DNA of 64,000 nt from Saprospiraceae bacterium. Its GTDB lineage: Bacteria > Bacteroidota > Bacteroidia > Chitinophagales > Saprospiraceae. The notes under the pieces were generated by a model. The model did no database searches. It was given only the letters and a program-made list of their open reading frames with translations, and was not told where the DNA came from. A program made the translations under genes and the position numbers. Location: positions 146,041-210,040 of the forward strand of contig JAEUUO010000023.1 of NCBI GenBank assembly GCA_016787575.1, written 5' to 3'. Below are positions 1 to 9,206 of the stretch, in pieces. Numbering within the stretch: the stretch's first letter is position 1; every line of letters starts with the position of its first letter.

Positions 1-498
1 ATCATTGGAAAGCATTTCATCCAATTGATTTTTTAATCTGAAATAATAACCTCGTTTATAAAATGGAATTTCGCCTTGCAATCTTGCGGTTAGGTTAACG
101 TAAACGGCTTTCGAACTTTCGGATACAATTTGCCAACGTTCTTTTAAGTTGCCTGGTAATTTACTTGCAGTTAGATTGACTGTAATAAATGAATCCTGAT
201 AAGATTCTTCAACAATTACACTGCCAGAGCCTAATTTATTTCCTTCAAAACTAAAATTAGCACCGACTGCATATTGAAAGTTTCCAGGAGTAAATTTTAA
301 ATCAGGGTCTTCCTTTTTCCAGCTAAACCATTTAGACCAGTCTTTTATATCATTTAATAGCAGATACACTATTTTATGCGGGCCATTTATTTTAACTTCT
401 TTATTAAATTTATATGAGGTAGGCCCCAACAAGCATAGAAACAGGTAAATAAAAGTCAAAAGCCCTAAACTGTATATAGCAATTTTTTTCGGAGACAT
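1..498 (-). CDS. SRPBCC/polyketide-cyclase-like protein, 3' part cut off by window edge
   Basis: Reading the minus strand from an ATG at 498 gives 166 open codons running off the window edge, so the C-terminus is missing. The product starts with MSPKKIAIYSLGLLTFIYLF, a single membrane-spanning or signal-anchor segment, followed by a domain with the pattern of SRPBCC (START-like) ligand-binding proteins: an early strand (KEVKINGPHKIVYLLLND), then DWSKWFSWKKEDPD, a KLGSGSVIVEE segment, and a RWQI...VYVNLTA strand pair. The W-x-x-W-x-x-W type segment after the first helix is typical of the polyketide cyclase/dehydrase branch. The ligand is unknown. It is divergent from the M28 peptidase gene with about 100 bp between the starts. 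The family call rests on pattern recognition alone. Confidence 0.72.
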   Translation of the reverse strand, partial: MSPKKIAIYSLGLLTFIYLFLCLLGPTSYKFNKEVKINGPHKIVYLLLNDIKDWSKWFSWKKEDPDLKFTPGNFQYAVGANFSFEGNKLGSGSVIVEESYQDSFITVNLTASKLPGNLKERWQIVSESSKAVYVNLTARLQGEIPFYKRGYYFRLKNQLDEMLSND

Positions 499-598
499 AG
501 TCCAATTTTAGATTGCAAAATTAAGTCTTTGAACTCGGTTTTTGCAGGTTTCTTGGTAGCTTTGGACTCTAATAACATTTTAATTTGGAATCAATTTT

Positions 599-1816
599 AT
601 GAAAAAAATATTAATTTATCTATTGATATTCAAGCTTTTAGGTTCAAGTTTATCGCTAAAGGCCCAATTAAGCCCTGAAACTATGATTCGGGTAGATGTA
701 GTTTATCTGGCATCTGATGATTTAGAAGGGAGGCAAACCGGGACGGTAGGAGAGGCTATGGCTGCAGATTACATCTCAGAACGCATGGCTAAAATGGGAT
801 TGAAAGCTAAAGGAAGCGAAGAATGGTTCCAAAGTTTTAAGTTTAACTCCAATCCACATGGTGGCAGTCAGCTTGATAAAGTTGGTAAAAATGTAATTGG
901 ATTTTTGGATAGGAAAGCAAAAAAGACCTTGGTAATAGGTGCTCATTACGATCATTTAGGATATGGTATGGCAGGCTCTTTGCGGCCGGACGATCACTCG
1001 ATTCACAATGGTGCAGACGATAATGCCAGTGGAATAGCAGCTTTGTTGTATTTGGCTGATCAATTAAAAAAAGAGAAAAAATTAAATTTTAATATTTTGT
1101 TTATCGCTTTTTCCGGAGAAGAATACGGATTGTACGGTTCAAAAGCGTTTATGGAAAATCCGACCATACCTAAAGAATCTATTTTCGGTATGATCAATAT
1201 GGATATGGTGGGCCGACTGAATAAAGAAAAAACAATTGCGATCAGTGGAACTGGAACTGCCACTGAATGGAAGGCTATTTTGGAGTCTTGTAAAATGCCG
1301 GGATTTAGCTTCAACTACAGCGATGGTGGAATTGGTCCGTCTGATCATACTTCTTTTTATTTGAAGGATATTCCAGTTTTGCATTTTTTTACCGGACAAC
1401 ATCAGGACTATCACAAGCCAAGTGATGACAGTCCTTTGGTAAATTATGATGGTATATGGGAAGTCAGCCAAATCATCTGGGGTGTGGTATTAAAATTGAA
1501 TGCAAAGCCTGTATTAAGTTTTCAAAAAACTAAGGATGAGAACAAACAACAGGCAAGCAGTTTTAAAGTCACCATGGGTTTAATGCCAGATTATGTTTAC
1601 AACGGAGAAGGCATGCGCATCGATGCAGTTTTAGAAAATAGACCTGCACAAAAAGCAGGCTTATTGGGTGGAGACATCATCATTCAAATTGGCAGCAATC
1701 CGGTAAAAGATGTGTATCAATACATGGAAGCCCTCAATAAATTTGAAAAGGGTCAGGAAACTGAAGTTACGGTAAAACGCAAAGACGAAATCTTGGTTAA
1801 AAAAGTTGTTTTTTAG
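599..1816 (+). CDS. Exported M28-family zinc aminopeptidase with C-terminal PDZ domain
   Basis: The 405-residue product has an N-terminal signal peptide (KKILIYLLIFKLLGSSLSLKAQ) and a zinc peptidase M28 core. The co-catalytic zinc ligands are in place: His116 in AHYDHLG, Asp140 in GADDNASG, Glu174/Glu175 in SGEEYG, Asp202 in NMDMVG and His268 or His272 in QHQDYHKPSDD. Residues about 320-400 form a PDZ domain (AVLENRPAQKAGLLGGD), which in such proteins binds peptide C-termini or regulates access. It should remove N-terminal residues from peptides in the periplasm or outside the cell. M28-PDZ fusions are common in Bacteroidota. It is monocistronic; the tail of the gene is followed by a short heptamer array. 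The substrate is unknown. Confidence 0.9.
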   Translation: MKKILIYLLIFKLLGSSLSLKAQLSPETMIRVDVVYLASDDLEGRQTGTVGEAMAADYISERMAKMGLKAKGSEEWFQSFKFNSNPHGGSQLDKVGKNVIGFLDRKAKKTLVIGAHYDHLGYGMAGSLRPDDHSIHNGADDNASGIAALLYLADQLKKEKKLNFNILFIAFSGEEYGLYGSKAFMENPTIPKESIFGMINMDMVGRLNKEKTIAISGTGTATEWKAILESCKMPGFSFNYSDGGIGPSDHTSFYLKDIPVLHFFTGQHQDYHKPSDDSPLVNYDGIWEVSQIIWGVVLKLNAKPVLSFQKTKDENKQQASSFKVTMGLMPDYVYNGEGMRIDAVLENRPAQKAGLLGGDIIIQIGSNPVKDVYQYMEALNKFEKGQETEVTVKRKDEILVKKVVF

Positions 1817-1826
1817 ACTTATTTTT

Positions 1827-1854
1827 AGTGGATAGTTGAAAGTTGTTAGTTGAC
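1827..1854. repeat. Short heptamer tandem array, AGTTGnn
   Basis: Four contiguous 7-base units (AGTGGAT, AGTTGAA, AGTTGTT, AGTTGAC) lie 10 bases after the M28 peptidase stop. Further downstream, GCTGAAAAGCTAAAT at 1936-1950 is identical over 15 bases to part of the octamer array at 63773-63787, so this spacer appears to be a decayed mixture of the same class of arrays seen elsewhere in the window. Confidence 0.6.
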
Positions 1855-2020
1855 AGAAATTGTCATTTGTCTATTCATTTCTTTGCATCTCTGCGACTCT
1901 GGAAGAAATCTCGATAGTTGGTAGCTGAAAAAAATGCTGAAAAGCTAAATGAGATTTGACATTCAGATCAGTATTCCATTTCTCTTTACCTCTTTATCCT
2001 CATTGCCTCTTTTCCTTTTC

Positions 2021-2848
2021 TCAGTCTTCCGCTTCCAATATTTTTTCCAATACCTTGAACAAATTGACCGATGCTTTGTGAATGGCTTCAATCACAGATT
2101 CCATCGTTGTTTTAGAAAAATTTCCGGCTTCAGGAGTAGAATTGGTTACGACAGAAACAGCGAGAATTTGCATTTGACATTGATGAGCAACGATTACCTC
2201 AGGGACTGTTGACATTCCAACAATATCAGCACCTAATATGCGGATCATTCGATATTCAGCCGGCGTTTCAAGACTGGGACCCTGCAGACCAAAATAAATT
2301 CCTGTTTTAAATGGAATTCCAGATTGATTACAAGCCAGTTCGGCTTTTTTTAATAAGGTTTTATCATACACATTGGATAAATCCGGAAACCGATCGCCAA
2401 AACGAGGTTCATGCAAGCCGCGCAAAGGATTAGAAGGATGAAAATTAATGTGGTCTTCAATAAAAACAATATCGCCGGATTGAAAATTTGGATTCACTGT
2501 TCCGGATGCATTAGTGATCCATAATTTTTTTACCCCCAAATGATGCAATACGCGAATTGGAAATGTGATTTCCTGTGCACTGTAGCCTTCATAATAATGC
2601 AAGCGGCCGGACAAAATAAATATCAATTTTCCTTTCCAACGGGCTAATATCAATTTGCCTATATGAGTTTCAACGGTTGTTGGAACAAAAAATGGAATTA
2701 CTTTATAAGACAATTCACGGATGATCTCGATTCGATCGGTAAGCGAACCCAAGCCAGTTCCTAAAATAATTGCATGATCTGGAAATTGGTCAAACTTTTT
2801 CGAAATAAAAGCAGCACTCTGCTCTACCTGTTGAAATAATTCGGTCAT
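2021..2848 (-). CDS. punA: Purine-nucleoside phosphorylase (trimeric PNP type)
   Basis: The 275-residue product matches the inosine/guanosine PNP family in length and motifs: the phosphate/loop glycine segment GTGLGSL near residue 33, TNASGTVNP, GDIVFIEDHIN, the purine-binding segment GPSLETPAEYR with its Glu, and VSVVTN with the Asn that contacts the base. It cleaves purine (deoxy)ribonucleosides with phosphate to give the free base and (deoxy)ribose-1-phosphate in the cytosol. It begins 11 bases after the mqnC stop and is probably cotranscribed with it. That pairing is notable because futalosine-pathway intermediates carry a nucleoside, although the normal futalosine nucleosidase is a different family (MqnB/MTAN). 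The simplest reading is ordinary purine salvage. Confidence 0.93.
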   Translation of the reverse strand: MTELFQQVEQSAAFISKKFDQFPDHAIILGTGLGSLTDRIEIIRELSYKVIPFFVPTTVETHIGKLILARWKGKLIFILSGRLHYYEGYSAQEITFPIRVLHHLGVKKLWITNASGTVNPNFQSGDIVFIEDHINFHPSNPLRGLHEPRFGDRFPDLSNVYDKTLLKKAELACNQSGIPFKTGIYFGLQGPSLETPAEYRMIRILGADIVGMSTVPEVIVAHQCQMQILAVSVVTNSTPEAGNFSKTTMESVIEAIHKASVNLFKVLEKILEAED

Positions 2849-2859
2849 GGTTTATAAAA

Positions 2860-4014
2860 TTAATCTACCAACATTTTTTGATGATCCAGGAGTTGATCCT
2901 GAATTGCTTCCGGTAAAGCAATAAAGTCATATTGTTGGTTGCGAAGTTTTGGAATAAAGCCAGCTTCCCGAATGGCCTGTTGAATGCCACTTGCAGTAAA
3001 ACGATGCGCCGCACCTGCAGCGGAAACTACATTTTCTTCGATCATGATGCTGCCAAAATCGTTGGCTCCAGCATGCAGACAAATTTGGGCTGTTTGTTTT
3101 CCCACCGTTAGCCAGGAAGCCTGAATATTAATAATATTAGGAAGCATGATTCGCGAAAGTGATACCATTCGAATGTATTCATCAGCTGTGCAGGCATTAT
3201 AAGCTCGTTTAAGACGTTTAAGAAGGGTCCCTTCATCTTGAAATGGCCAAGGGATAAATGCCAGAAAACCTTTTGCTCCTTTGGGACGTTGCTCCTGAAC
3301 ATTCCGAATGGAAACCAAATGTTGCATTCGCTCTAACAGGGTTTCAACATGACCAAACATCATGGTAGCAGAAGTCGTTAAATCAAGTTTATGGGCAGTC
3401 CTCATGATTTCCAGCCATTCTTCTGATCCACATTTGCCTTTACTAACCAGCCTTCTGACACGATCGGACAGGATTTCTGCACCAGCACCAGGAAGCGAAT
3501 CCAAACCTGCTTCTTTCAGGGCTTTCAAAACTTCAAAATGACTGGATTTTTCGAGTTTTGTAATATGAGCTACTTCAGGCGGCCCGAGTGCGTGCAATTT
3601 TAATTTGGGATAAAGCAATTTCAATTCCCTAAATAAATTGCAATAATAAGCGAGTCCAAGGTCCGGATGGTGTCCCCCCTGCAATAAGAGTTGTTCGCCA
3701 CCAAATCGAAAGGTTTCTTCAATTTTCAGCTTGTATTCTTCAATGGTCGTGATGTAGGATTCAGCGTGTCCGGGCGGGCGGTAAAAATTACAAAATTTGC
3801 AATTGGCCACACATACATTGGTCGTATTGGAGTTGCGATCTATGATCCAGGAAACTGTATTTCCGGGGACTTTTTTAAACCGGATGGCGTTTGCAACATA
3901 CATCAATTCGCCTAAACCTGCCTTTTCAAACAGGAACAAACCCTCTTCTGCGCTTAAAAATTCGAGATTCAGGGCTTTTACAAGCAGTGATTTGATTTTA
4001 ACGGAATTATCCAT
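2860..4014 (-). CDS. mqnC: Cyclic dehypoxanthinyl futalosine synthase, radical SAM (MqnC)
   Basis: A 384-residue radical SAM enzyme of the futalosine route to menaquinone. The [4Fe-4S] cysteines are Cys68, Cys72 and Cys75 in CVANCKFC (CxxxCxxC). The following FNYRPPGH-like segment, LLQGGHHPDLGLAYY, GLDSLPGAGAEIL, TTSATMMFGHVET, FIPWPFQ and the C-terminal NIQASWLTVG and DFGSIMIEENVVSAAG blocks are family hallmarks. The QASW and IEENV segments fit MqnC better than the related aminofutalosine synthase MqnE. It converts dehypoxanthinyl futalosine to its cyclic form in the cytosol. It is divergent from rimP, with a TATATTTG -7 element on the minus strand at 4025-4032. No other mqn gene lies in the window. 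Confidence 0.9.
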   Translation of the reverse strand: MDNSVKIKSLLVKALNLEFLSAEEGLFLFEKAGLGELMYVANAIRFKKVPGNTVSWIIDRNSNTTNVCVANCKFCNFYRPPGHAESYITTIEEYKLKIEETFRFGGEQLLLQGGHHPDLGLAYYCNLFRELKLLYPKLKLHALGPPEVAHITKLEKSSHFEVLKALKEAGLDSLPGAGAEILSDRVRRLVSKGKCGSEEWLEIMRTAHKLDLTTSATMMFGHVETLLERMQHLVSIRNVQEQRPKGAKGFLAFIPWPFQDEGTLLKRLKRAYNACTADEYIRMVSLSRIMLPNIINIQASWLTVGKQTAQICLHAGANDFGSIMIEENVVSAAGAAHRFTASGIQQAIREAGFIPKLRNQQYDFIALPEAIQDQLLDHQKMLVD

Positions 4015-4083
4015 CTATTGGGCTCAAATATAGCAAACAGCCCGTCGGCTTGAATTGTTTCATAGCTCCAGCCTTATAAATCC

Positions 4084-4113
4084 TTGTAAATCTGCTAAAA
4101 AGTATTATCTTTG
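4084..4113 (+). promoter_or_regulatory. Bacteroidota-type promoter of rimP-nusA-infB
   Basis: TTG at 4084-4086, a 19-base spacer and TATCTTTG at 4106-4113 match the Bacteroidota sigma-ABfr consensus (TTG, N19-21, TAnnTTTG) exactly. The expected transcription start is about 4118-4121, directly before the leader hairpin. Confidence 0.85.
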
Positions 4114-4124
4114 CAAAGCTTTTT

Positions 4125-4152
4125 AAAGGAGGGGACGGGAGTTCCCTCTTTT
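4125..4152 (+). promoter_or_regulatory. 5' leader stem-loop upstream of rimP (GGGA tetraloop)
   Basis: Positions 4125-4136 pair with 4141-4152: a stem of up to 12 bp closed by C4136-G4141 around a four-base GGGA loop of GNRA type, with one G-T pair at 4134/4143 and another at 4128/4149. A T run follows the stem. It sits at the very 5' end of the predicted rimP mRNA, 20 bases before the ATG. Because it resembles an intrinsic terminator it may act as an attenuator, protein-binding leader or mRNA stabiliser for the nusA operon. NusA autoregulation is known in other bacteria; a role here is inference. Confidence 0.7.
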
Positions 4153-4171
4153 TGTTTTAAGCAATCGGTTC

Positions 4172-4642
4172 ATGTATACAGAGGAAATTCACAATTTACT
4201 GACTGCTAAATTCCAGGAAGAAAGCTTTCAGGATTGTTTTTTAGTTGACATTGAACAAACTAAAAAATCCATCCGTATATTTATTGATGCGGACAGTGGT
4301 ATTAATTTTGAAAAATGTCAAAAAATCAGTCGGTATCTGGAATCCCATTTCGATGAAAAATCCTGGTTTGGAGATGACTATCTCCTGGAGGTTTCTTCAC
4401 CCGGAATAGACAGACCGCTGCTATTTCCCAGACAATACAAAAAAAACATTGGGCGGGATTTGCAGCTAACATTAAATGACGGTTCACAAAGTCAGGCAAC
4501 CATTAAAGAAGTAGCCGAAGATTATGTAATTGTAACACGCGAAGAAATTCGCAAAGAAGGAAAAAAGAAAGTAAAGGAAACTATAGAAACGCATTTACCT
4601 TATCATATCATTAAAGAAGCAAAAATTGTAATCAAAATTTAA
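4172..4642 (+). CDS. rimP: Ribosome maturation factor RimP
   Basis: The 156-residue product has the two-domain RimP layout: an N-terminal alpha/beta domain with DSGINFEKCQKISRYLE and the signature LEVSSPGIDRPL, then a small C-terminal SH3-like barrel. RimP assists 30S subunit maturation. The gene is the first of the conserved rimP-nusA-infB operon, and nusA starts only 5 bases after its stop. Length and position are standard. Confidence 0.95.
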   Translation: MYTEEIHNLLTAKFQEESFQDCFLVDIEQTKKSIRIFIDADSGINFEKCQKISRYLESHFDEKSWFGDDYLLEVSSPGIDRPLLFPRQYKKNIGRDLQLTLNDGSQSQATIKEVAEDYVIVTREEIRKEGKKKVKETIETHLPYHIIKEAKIVIKI

Positions 4643-4647
4643 GCAAG

Positions 4648-5883
4648 ATGAAACTTGTAGAAACTTTTGCAGAATTTAAAGCCGGAAAAAATATAGACCG
4701 CCCTACACTCATGCGGGTGTTGGAAGATGTATTCCGCTCCCTTATCAGGAAAAAATACGGATCAGATGAAAATTTCAATGTGATCGTAAATACACAGAAA
4801 GGGGATTTGGAAATTTGGCGTATCCGTAAAATTGTTCCGGATGGCGAGGTGACCGATGATCTTAAAGAAATAGCTATTTCTGAAGCCCTCTCCATTGATG
4901 AAGATTATGAAGTTGGTCTTGAATGTTACGAGCAATTGGAATTGGATGACTTTGGAAGACGTGCCATCATGGCTGCACGTCAAACCCTCGTTTCACGGGT
5001 TATGGAATTGGAAAAAGATGATGTGTACAAACGCTACAGCGAACGGGAAGGTGAAATGGTAATTGGAGAAGTCAACCAGGTTTTGAAAAAGGAATTTTTA
5101 ATTATAGACGATGCAACCAGTAACGAATTGATTTTGCCTAAAACAGAAACCATCCGGGGTGATCATTTTAGAAAAGGAGATATCGTTCGTTCGGTCATTA
5201 AAAAAGTTGAATTGCGAAACAGCGTTCCGGTTATTACACTATCAAGAACAGACAGTAATTTTTTACAGCGTTTGATGGAACAGGAAGTTCCTGAGATTGA
5301 AGATGGTTTGATTGTCATACGAAAAATAGTAAGAATCCCCGGCGAACGTGCAAAAGTAGCAGTTGAATCATTTGATGACCGGATTGATCCGGTTGGAGCT
5401 TGTGTTGGTATGAAAGGTAGCAGAATTCATGGCATTGTACGTGAGTTGCGCAATGAAAATATTGATATTGTAAATTTTACCAACAATCAGACCCTGTATA
5501 TTCAGCGATCGTTGACTCCTGCAAAAATCACAACCATTGAATTGGACGATGCAACAAAGAAAGCCAATGTGTATTTGAAAGCTGATCAGCTTTCATTGGC
5601 TATCGGTAAAGGTGGTGCAAATATCAAATTGGCATCTAAATTAACCGGATATGAAATCGATGTGTATCGGGATCAGGAGGAAGGAGAATTGGATGATGTG
5701 GATCTGGATGAATTTACAGATGAAATTGAAGAATGGGTTATAGAGGCATTTAAAAAGATTGGATGTGATACGGCTCGAAGTGTATTAAATTTAAGTGTTG
5801 AAGAATTGGTTCGTAGAACAGATTTAGAAGAAGAAACCGTTCAGGAAGTAATTAAAATCCTGGATGAAGAATTTAAAGATTGA
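4648..5883 (+). CDS. nusA: Transcription termination/antitermination protein NusA
   Basis: The 411-residue product has the N-terminal RNA polymerase-binding domain (about 1-130), an S1 domain (about 135-200), and two KH domains with the GxxG-like loops VGMKGSRI (about 250) and IGKGGANIKLA (about 320). An acidic stretch (about 345-365) leads to one C-terminal helix-hairpin-helix-like AR region (AFKKIGCDTARSVLNLS). NusA binds RNA polymerase and nascent RNA to modulate pausing, termination and antitermination. Second gene of the rimP-nusA-infB operon, followed by infB after 37 bases. Confidence 0.96.
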   Translation: MKLVETFAEFKAGKNIDRPTLMRVLEDVFRSLIRKKYGSDENFNVIVNTQKGDLEIWRIRKIVPDGEVTDDLKEIAISEALSIDEDYEVGLECYEQLELDDFGRRAIMAARQTLVSRVMELEKDDVYKRYSEREGEMVIGEVNQVLKKEFLIIDDATSNELILPKTETIRGDHFRKGDIVRSVIKKVELRNSVPVITLSRTDSNFLQRLMEQEVPEIEDGLIVIRKIVRIPGERAKVAVESFDDRIDPVGACVGMKGSRIHGIVRELRNENIDIVNFTNNQTLYIQRSLTPAKITTIELDDATKKANVYLKADQLSLAIGKGGANIKLASKLTGYEIDVYRDQEEGELDDVDLDEFTDEIEEWVIEAFKKIGCDTARSVLNLSVEELVRRTDLEEETVQEVIKILDEEFKD

Positions 5884-5920
5884 TTTTTATATTAAGCCTG
5901 AGGGCTTGCAACTATATTGA

Positions 5921-8620
5921 ATGAAGTTATTAGTTAAAGTAGCAACGGAGTTAAACGTCGGACTGCATACAGTCGTTGAACACTTGCAGAAAAAGGGTTT
6001 TGAGATTGATCAAAAACCTACTGCAAAAGTTACCGACGAAATGTATGCCGAGCTGTTAAAGGAATTTCAAGGATCTATCAAGGAGAAGGAAGCTGCTGAC
6101 CTTCTTCAAAAAACCATACCAGTTGCTCCTGTTGTAACCAAGGAGAAACTCAAAGTTAATTTGTTTGGAGATCCCACTCCAGCACCACCACCTCCTGGTC
6201 CAAAAGAGAAAGCGGAGCCTAAAAAGGATGCCATTCCGGAAGAAAAAACAGAGGAAGTCATCAGCGCGAAAGTAGATGAAGAAAACAAACCAAAAATTAA
6301 GGTTGTAGGAAAAATTGATCTCGAAAAACCGGAGAAAAAGACCAAGAAGAAAACTAAAAAAGAAGAAGCAGTTGAAGCTCTACCGGTAAAAGAAGAAGCG
6401 GTCGTACCTGAAGTTGCTGCAGAAGAGGAAATAACACGCATCGAAGCGCCTCAATTAAAGGGTCTCAAAATACTTGGTAAAATTGATACCAATAAATTTA
6501 AAGAACCCTCCAAGAAAAAAGAAGAAGCTAAAAAACCGGCAGCTTCTTCAACTCCGGGTGCTTCTCAATCAAAGTCTACAGCAGAGTCTGAAGCAGACAA
6601 AAAGAAACGCAAACGCAAACGCAAAAAAGTTAATACCAACGAGTTTCAACCCGATGATCGTCGTGGAGGAGCACGCCGCCCTGAAGAGACGGTCAAGGAA
6701 GTTACTCAAAAAGAAATTGAAGATCAGATTAAGGCTACCATGGCACGTCTTAATTTGGGTGGAAAAAACAGACGTTCTAAAATCAGAAGAGACAAGCGGG
6801 TGGTGATGCGTGAAAAAGAAGAACTGAAACAATCAGCAGAAGATCATTCTGTATTGCAATTAACCGAGTTTGTCACAGTGTCTGAATTGGCCAGTTTGAT
6901 GAATATTCCGGTAACAGATATCATTATGACCTGTATGAATATGGGTATTATCGTATCTATAAATCAGCGTCTGGATGCCGAAGTCATCGAAATTTTATCT
7001 GAAGAATTTGGTCACAAAATCGAATTTATCAGCGCAGAGGAAATAGATGAAGAAACTGAAGTTGAAGAAGAAGATCCAAATTTATTAGTTGAACGGGCAC
7101 CAATTGTTACAGTCATGGGTCACGTAGATCATGGAAAAACTTCACTGCTTGACTATATCCGAAGTGCCAATGTAGCATCCGGTGAAGCAGGTGGAATTAC
7201 CCAACACATAGGTGCCTATGAAGTTGTTGTAGGAAAAGATAAAAAGCACATTACGTTTTTAGATACACCGGGACACGAAGCTTTTACAGCAATGCGTGCA
7301 CGGGGAGCAAAAGTTACTGACGTAGCGGTTATTATTGTTGCAGCAGATGACCGGATCATGCCTCAAACCAAGGAAGCAATCAGTCACGCTCAAGCTGCAA
7401 ATGTACCCATGGTTTTTGCAATAAATAAAGTGGACAAAGCTGGAGCGGATCCAGAGCGGATTAAAAATGAATTGTCTCAAATGAATTTATTGGTTGAAGA
7501 ATGGGGTGGTAAATATCAATCTCAGGATATTTCTGCGAAAACCGGACAAGGCATTGAACAATTGCTTGAAAAAATATTGCTGGAGGCTGAAGTACTCAAC
7601 TTAAAAGCAAATCCATCCAGAATGGCTACCGGAACGGTTATTGAAGCATCTTTGGATAAGGGTCGTGGTTATGTAACCAAATTGTTGGTTCAGAATGGCA
7701 GTTTAAATAATGGCGACATCATCCTTGCAGGCGATCATGCCGGAAGGGTGAAGGCGATGTTTAATGAACGAGGACAAAAATTAAAAACAGCAGGACCTTC
7801 TACACCTGTAATGGTATTGGGATTGCAAGGCGCTCCAACAGCAGGTGAAAAATTTAAAGAAATGGAGGATGAAGCGGAAGCTCGCTTGTTGGCTAGCAAA
7901 CGTTCACAAATTAATCGTGAACAAACCAACCGGGCATCCAAACGGATTTCATTGGATGAAGTAGGAAGACGATTGGCATTGGGTAATTTCAAAGAACTTA
8001 AATTAATCATAAAAGGGGATGTCGATGGTTCGGTGGAAGCCCTATCAGACAGTTTGATAAAGCTTTCAGTTGAATCCATCAAAGTAAGTGTCATTCACAA
8101 AGCGGTTGGTCAAATTGTTGATTCAGACATCTTATTGGCATCGGCATCTGATGCTATCATTATAGGATTTCAGGTAAGGCCTTCACCCAGCGCAAGAGCC
8201 TTGGCAGAAAAGGAAGGTGTTGAAATTAAAATGTACTCCATTATTTACGAAGCGATTGATGAGATCCGTGCTGCTATGGAAGGCATGCTCGAACCGACAA
8301 AAGTTGAAAAAATTGTTGGTCAGGCTGAAATCCGGGAAGTCTTTAAAGTTTCAAAAATTGGAACCATTGCTGGATGTATGGTTATTGATGGAAAAATTGC
8401 CCGTAACAACCCGATCCGGGTTATTCGAGACGGTATTGTAGTCTTTCCAAATCGGGAAGGAGCTACCGGTGAATTGGCTTCGCTCAAACGATTTAAGGAT
8501 GATGCAAAGGAGGTGAAAGAAAATATGGAATGTGGTATTTCCGTTAAGAACTTTAACGACATTAAAGTGGGTGATATCATTGAAGCTATCGAGATCACTG
8601 AAGTGAAGCAGAAATTGTAA
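5921..8620 (+). CDS. infB: Translation initiation factor IF-2
   Basis: This 899-residue GTPase delivers initiator fMet-tRNA to the ribosome. Residues 1-60 form an IF2-N-like helical domain, and about 60-310 is a charged, Lys/Glu/Pro-rich linker of low complexity with a KKRKRKRKK basic patch. The G domain starts near residue 400 with GHVDHGKT (G1), then DTPGHEAF (G3), NKVDKAGAD (G4) and SAKTGQG (G5). Domains II, III and IV follow ([37 protein letters not shown]). It ends the rimP-nusA-infB operon. Long acidic/basic linkers of this kind are usual in Bacteroidota IF-2. Confidence 0.97.
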   Translation: MKLLVKVATELNVGLHTVVEHLQKKGFEIDQKPTAKVTDEMYAELLKEFQGSIKEKEAADLLQKTIPVAPVVTKEKLKVNLFGDPTPAPPPPGPKEKAEPKKDAIPEEKTEEVISAKVDEENKPKIKVVGKIDLEKPEKKTKKKTKKEEAVEALPVKEEAVVPEVAAEEEITRIEAPQLKGLKILGKIDTNKFKEPSKKKEEAKKPAASSTPGASQSKSTAESEADKKKRKRKRKKVNTNEFQPDDRRGGARRPEETVKEVTQKEIEDQIKATMARLNLGGKNRRSKIRRDKRVVMREKEELKQSAEDHSVLQLTEFVTVSELASLMNIPVTDIIMTCMNMGIIVSINQRLDAEVIEILSEEFGHKIEFISAEEIDEETEVEEEDPNLLVERAPIVTVMGHVDHGKTSLLDYIRSANVASGEAGGITQHIGAYEVVVGKDKKHITFLDTPGHEAFTAMRARGAKVTDVAVIIVAADDRIMPQTKEAISHAQAANVPMVFAINKVDKAGADPERIKNELSQMNLLVEEWGGKYQSQDISAKTGQGIEQLLEKILLEAEVLNLKANPSRMATGTVIEASLDKGRGYVTKLLVQNGSLNNGDIILAGDHAGRVKAMFNERGQKLKTAGPSTPVMVLGLQGAPTAGEKFKEMEDEAEARLLASKRSQINREQTNRASKRISLDEVGRRLALGNFKELKLIIKGDVDGSVEALSDSLIKLSVESIKVSVIHKAVGQIVDSDILLASASDAIIIGFQVRPSPSARALAEKEGVEIKMYSIIYEAIDEIRAAMEGMLEPTKVEKIVGQAEIREVFKVSKIGTIAGCMVIDGKIARNNPIRVIRDGIVVFPNREGATGELASLKRFKDDAKEVKENMECGISVKNFNDIKVGDIIEAIEITEVKQKL

Positions 8621-8694
8621 TCCACTGCTTTTAAATTTTCTAGTTTAAAGAAATAGGTTTTTATATATTTATATATCTACACCTCAGCTTAAAT

Positions 8695-8711
8695 CTGTAA
8701 AATTTTTACAG
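8695..8711. terminator. Small perfect inverted repeat after infB, possible terminator
   Basis: CTGTAAAA at 8695-8702 and TTTTACAG at 8704-8711 form a perfect 8-bp palindrome around one base, and another GTAAAATTTTAT follows. The one-base centre means some inner pairs must open to form a loop. It lies 75 bases after the infB stop and 49 bases before the next gene, so it could end the infB transcript or bind a dimeric regulator. No strong T run follows. Confidence 0.4.
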
Positions 8712-8759
8712 TATGTAAAATTTTATTTCAAAAAATGCAATCAGCTTAATACCGCGGAC

Positions 8760-9125
8760 ATGAAAAAATTAATCATCCTGTTGCCATTCTGTTTGATGTT
8801 TCTTTTTTGTGCTTGTTGGCCCAAATACAAACCGCATCGCGTTGTGATAGAGGATGATTTTATTGAAGTTGAATTTGGCCGCAAAATGTCTCGCGAATTA
8901 TTGGACTCTATTGCGCAAGCCGTCGGAAAAAAAGGCATCAGCTTAAGTTATCCCGATTTATTTTATGATGGAGACGTTTTGTCTAAAATAAAAATTCAGG
9001 TAATCGATGGGAGGGAAGTTGGACAAGCCACCTACAATTTTGTTTATAAGGGAAAACCATTTGGGTTTAGAATAAATCATCGTCCGGGTGCGCAAATACC
9101 CATGGTCATTGGAGAATTGCAGTAA
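8760..9125 (+). CDS. Small exported protein, probable lipoprotein, unknown function
   Basis: The 121-residue product has a signal sequence (KKLIILLPFCLMFLFCACW) with a cysteine after FCA, a poor but possible lipobox. The mature part is about 100 residues, with FIEVEFGRKMSRELLDSIAQAVGKKGISLSY and a C-terminal VGQATYNFVYKGKPFGFRIN segment that looks like a short beta-rich fold. I do not recognise a family. It stands alone between infB and the convergent PKD-protein gene. Confidence 0.7.
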   Translation: MKKLIILLPFCLMFLFCACWPKYKPHRVVIEDDFIEVEFGRKMSRELLDSIAQAVGKKGISLSYPDLFYDGDVLSKIKIQVIDGREVGQATYNFVYKGKPFGFRINHRPGAQIPMVIGELQ

Positions 9126-9206
9126 TTAGAAAGAAGGCCTACCTAAGTTTTAGGTTTCTTTAATTCTTATTGAAAGAAATGTTTCTTAAATTAATTTACT
9201 ATTAAA

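Noticed and set aside
6106..6441. Long minus-strand frame opposite infB
   Set aside because: A shadow of the charged IF-2 linker with biased composition; infB is unambiguous.
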